NCBI GenBank assembly: GCA_025716815.1 | Contig: JAIXMN010000012.1 | Location: 310,001 to 374,000 of the forward strand | Length of the DNA stretch: 64,000 nt | Direction of reading: 5' to 3' | Source: Dichotomocladium elegans | Taxonomy: Eukaryota; Mucoromycota; Mucoromycetes; Mucorales; Lichtheimiaceae | Part shown: piece by piece, positions 62,901-64,000 of the stretch | Layout: every line of letters starts with the position of its first letter | Position numbering within the stretch: position 1 is the stretch's first letter | Notes under the pieces: model-generated | Told to the model about the DNA's origin: nothing | Database searches by the model: none | What the model saw: the letters and a program-made list of their open reading frames with translations, nothing else | Position numbers and translations under genes: made by a program

Positions 62901-64000
62901 TCAAGATCCAAATTGAAGAACAGGAAAGGGCAAAGTTGGAGGCGCAAACTGCACGGGAAAAATCGATCATTGAGTCGCAAAGGATTGAAAAGGAGATGTC
63001 TGACTTTAATGCGAACAAAGACTCGAAGCTCAAGGAAATGAATGTAAGTTAAATGCTGAGAATAGATAGCGCCAAACTCATCTCACTATGTATTGTAGGA
63101 TAACGTGGGCAAGCTCAGGACATGGTTGAATAAGAATGGCCATAAGTTGAATGACATGCAGCGAGCTGTCCAGACCTTGGAGCTTGAAATTGGTACTAGA
63201 TACATAATAACGGTTCAGAAGCATTTCGCTCATTATCCACGTAGAACAACTTGAGACCGACATAAAGTCATGTGAACAAGATATGAAGCGTGTTACAGAA
63301 ACAATTGCGGAGTACAAAACCACGGAGCGCGCAATGGTCGAAGAAATCAAAAAGTTAGAGGTACATTATGTGCATAATGACATTTTGCAAGCCATTTACC
63401 GGTAATCGGTTTTAGGGTAATGTGGTTACTGCTCAGGCAGATCTTCAGCGTGAGCGGGATATCATCAATGCATACAACGAGGAAATGCAAGAACTCGAGG
63501 CCTTGCACAAGAGCAAGTCAGCGGAAAGTGTTGAGATCAAGCTGGAAATACAGAAGCTCGCACATGAAATTGAGCGTCAGCAACGCGAGCAAGAAGGTGC
63601 TCGACAGGCAGTTGCCGATCTGGAGTCGCGACACGACTGGATTGCTGACCAGAAGCAGTACTTTGGCGAGCGGAACACACCCTACGATTTTCATAATGTC
63701 AATATCGGAGACATGAGAACAACGCTCAAGCAACTGATGGCAAAGCACGATTCGATGAGGAAGAAGATCAACGTGCGTGTCATGAGCATGATCGATAAGT
63801 GCGTCTTTTGGCACATGCTTAGCATGGCTCCTTTTGCAATAAGCGCGTTATGCTGATGATCAATCCACATAGTGTTGAGAAGAAGGAAGTCTCGCTAAAA
63901 ACCATGATGCAGACAGTTCAGAAAGACAAACAAAAAATTGAGGACACCATCCACTCTCTGGACAATTACAAATTGGAAGCGCTTGAGCGGACTTGGACAA
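59963..64000 (+). CDS. SMC2: Condensin subunit SMC2, 3' end outside the window
   Basis: Exons are 59963-60130, 60233-60382, 60459-60731, 60799-60936, 61011-61304, 61369-61555, 61612-61787, 61856-61945, 62006-62182, 62251-62364, 62429-63043, 63099-63192, 63245-63360, 63416-63798 and 63873-64000 (open), so far 1034 residues in one frame. SMC2 pairs with SMC4 in condensin to compact chromosomes. Seen: [14 protein letters not shown]; Walker [12 protein letters not shown] at 31-41; [39 protein letters not shown]; a long coiled coil; a hinge at roughly 480-600 ([24 protein letters not shown]); then the returning coil ([11 protein letters not shown] at the last junction). The signature motif and Walker B lie beyond position 64000. 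The second intron starts with GCAAGC; splicing there joins TVTRQ to [13 protein letters not shown]. Confidence 0.96.

Overview
The window is nuclear DNA of a fungus. Genes lie on both strands and are cut by many short GT-AG introns (about 42-110 nt). They encode fungal Zn2Cys6, Bck1-type MAPKKK and Rgd1-type proteins next to pan-eukaryotic MCM3, METTL5, HOOK, USO1 and SMC2. A GUCT-domain DEAD-box helicase, a DUF6729-type zinc protein, many introns and pogo-like miniature transposons suggest an early-diverging lineage. Mucoromycota is my best guess, but this is an inference from family content, not a demonstrated placement. I see no tRNA, rRNA, CRISPR or bacterial features.

Layout. 1-3.2 kb: a tiny cysteine-rich four-exon gene (+), tail-to-tail with a TauD/TfdA-type 2-oxoglutarate dioxygenase (-). 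4.4-11.8 kb: a SAM/RA-like/kinase MAPKKK (-), head-to-head with MCM3 (+) over a 265-bp shared promoter. 12-15.2 kb: an unrecognised coiled-coil protein (-) and a membrane-anchored cytochrome-b5-like (MAPR) protein (-). 16.8-20.8 kb: an AZUL+HECT ubiquitin ligase of UBE3A type (+). 21-26.4 kb: an unknown membrane protein (-) and a concentrative nucleoside transporter (-). 26.4-31.5 kb: a 5-kb gene-poor stretch with a decayed miniature transposon. 31.5-34.4 kb: an F-BAR/RhoGAP protein of Rgd1 type (-). 35.8-39.7 kb: a large disordered protein with ubiquitin-binding MIU-like helices (-) and an unresolved upstream coding stretch. 39.9-44.4 kb: METTL5 (18S rRNA m6A methyltransferase, +) and HOOK (dynein adaptor, +). 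45-51 kb: a second miniature transposon, a short Zn2Cys6 factor (-), a RAD52-like gene whose 5' end I could not find (+), and a BTB protein (-). 51.8-55.9 kb: a DDX21-like GUCT helicase (+) and a DUF6729-like protein (+). 55.9-64 kb: USO1/p115 (-), divergent from SMC2 (+), which runs off the window.

The genes do not form a single pathway. Themes are chromosome maintenance (MCM3, SMC2, RAD52-like), ubiquitin (HECT ligase, MIU protein, BTB protein), cell polarity and wall signalling (MAPKKK, Rgd1-type RhoGAP), trafficking (HOOK, USO1) and ribosome production (METTL5, DDX21-like). Exon models were built by hand. Each fully modelled CDS closes to a multiple of three and ends in a stop codon, which is the main support for the splice sites. 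The strongest candidates for something undescribed are the small CxxC protein at 484-968, the MIU protein with its alternative 5' frames, and the in-frame 51-nt HOOK intron. I found no convincing new multi-gene system.
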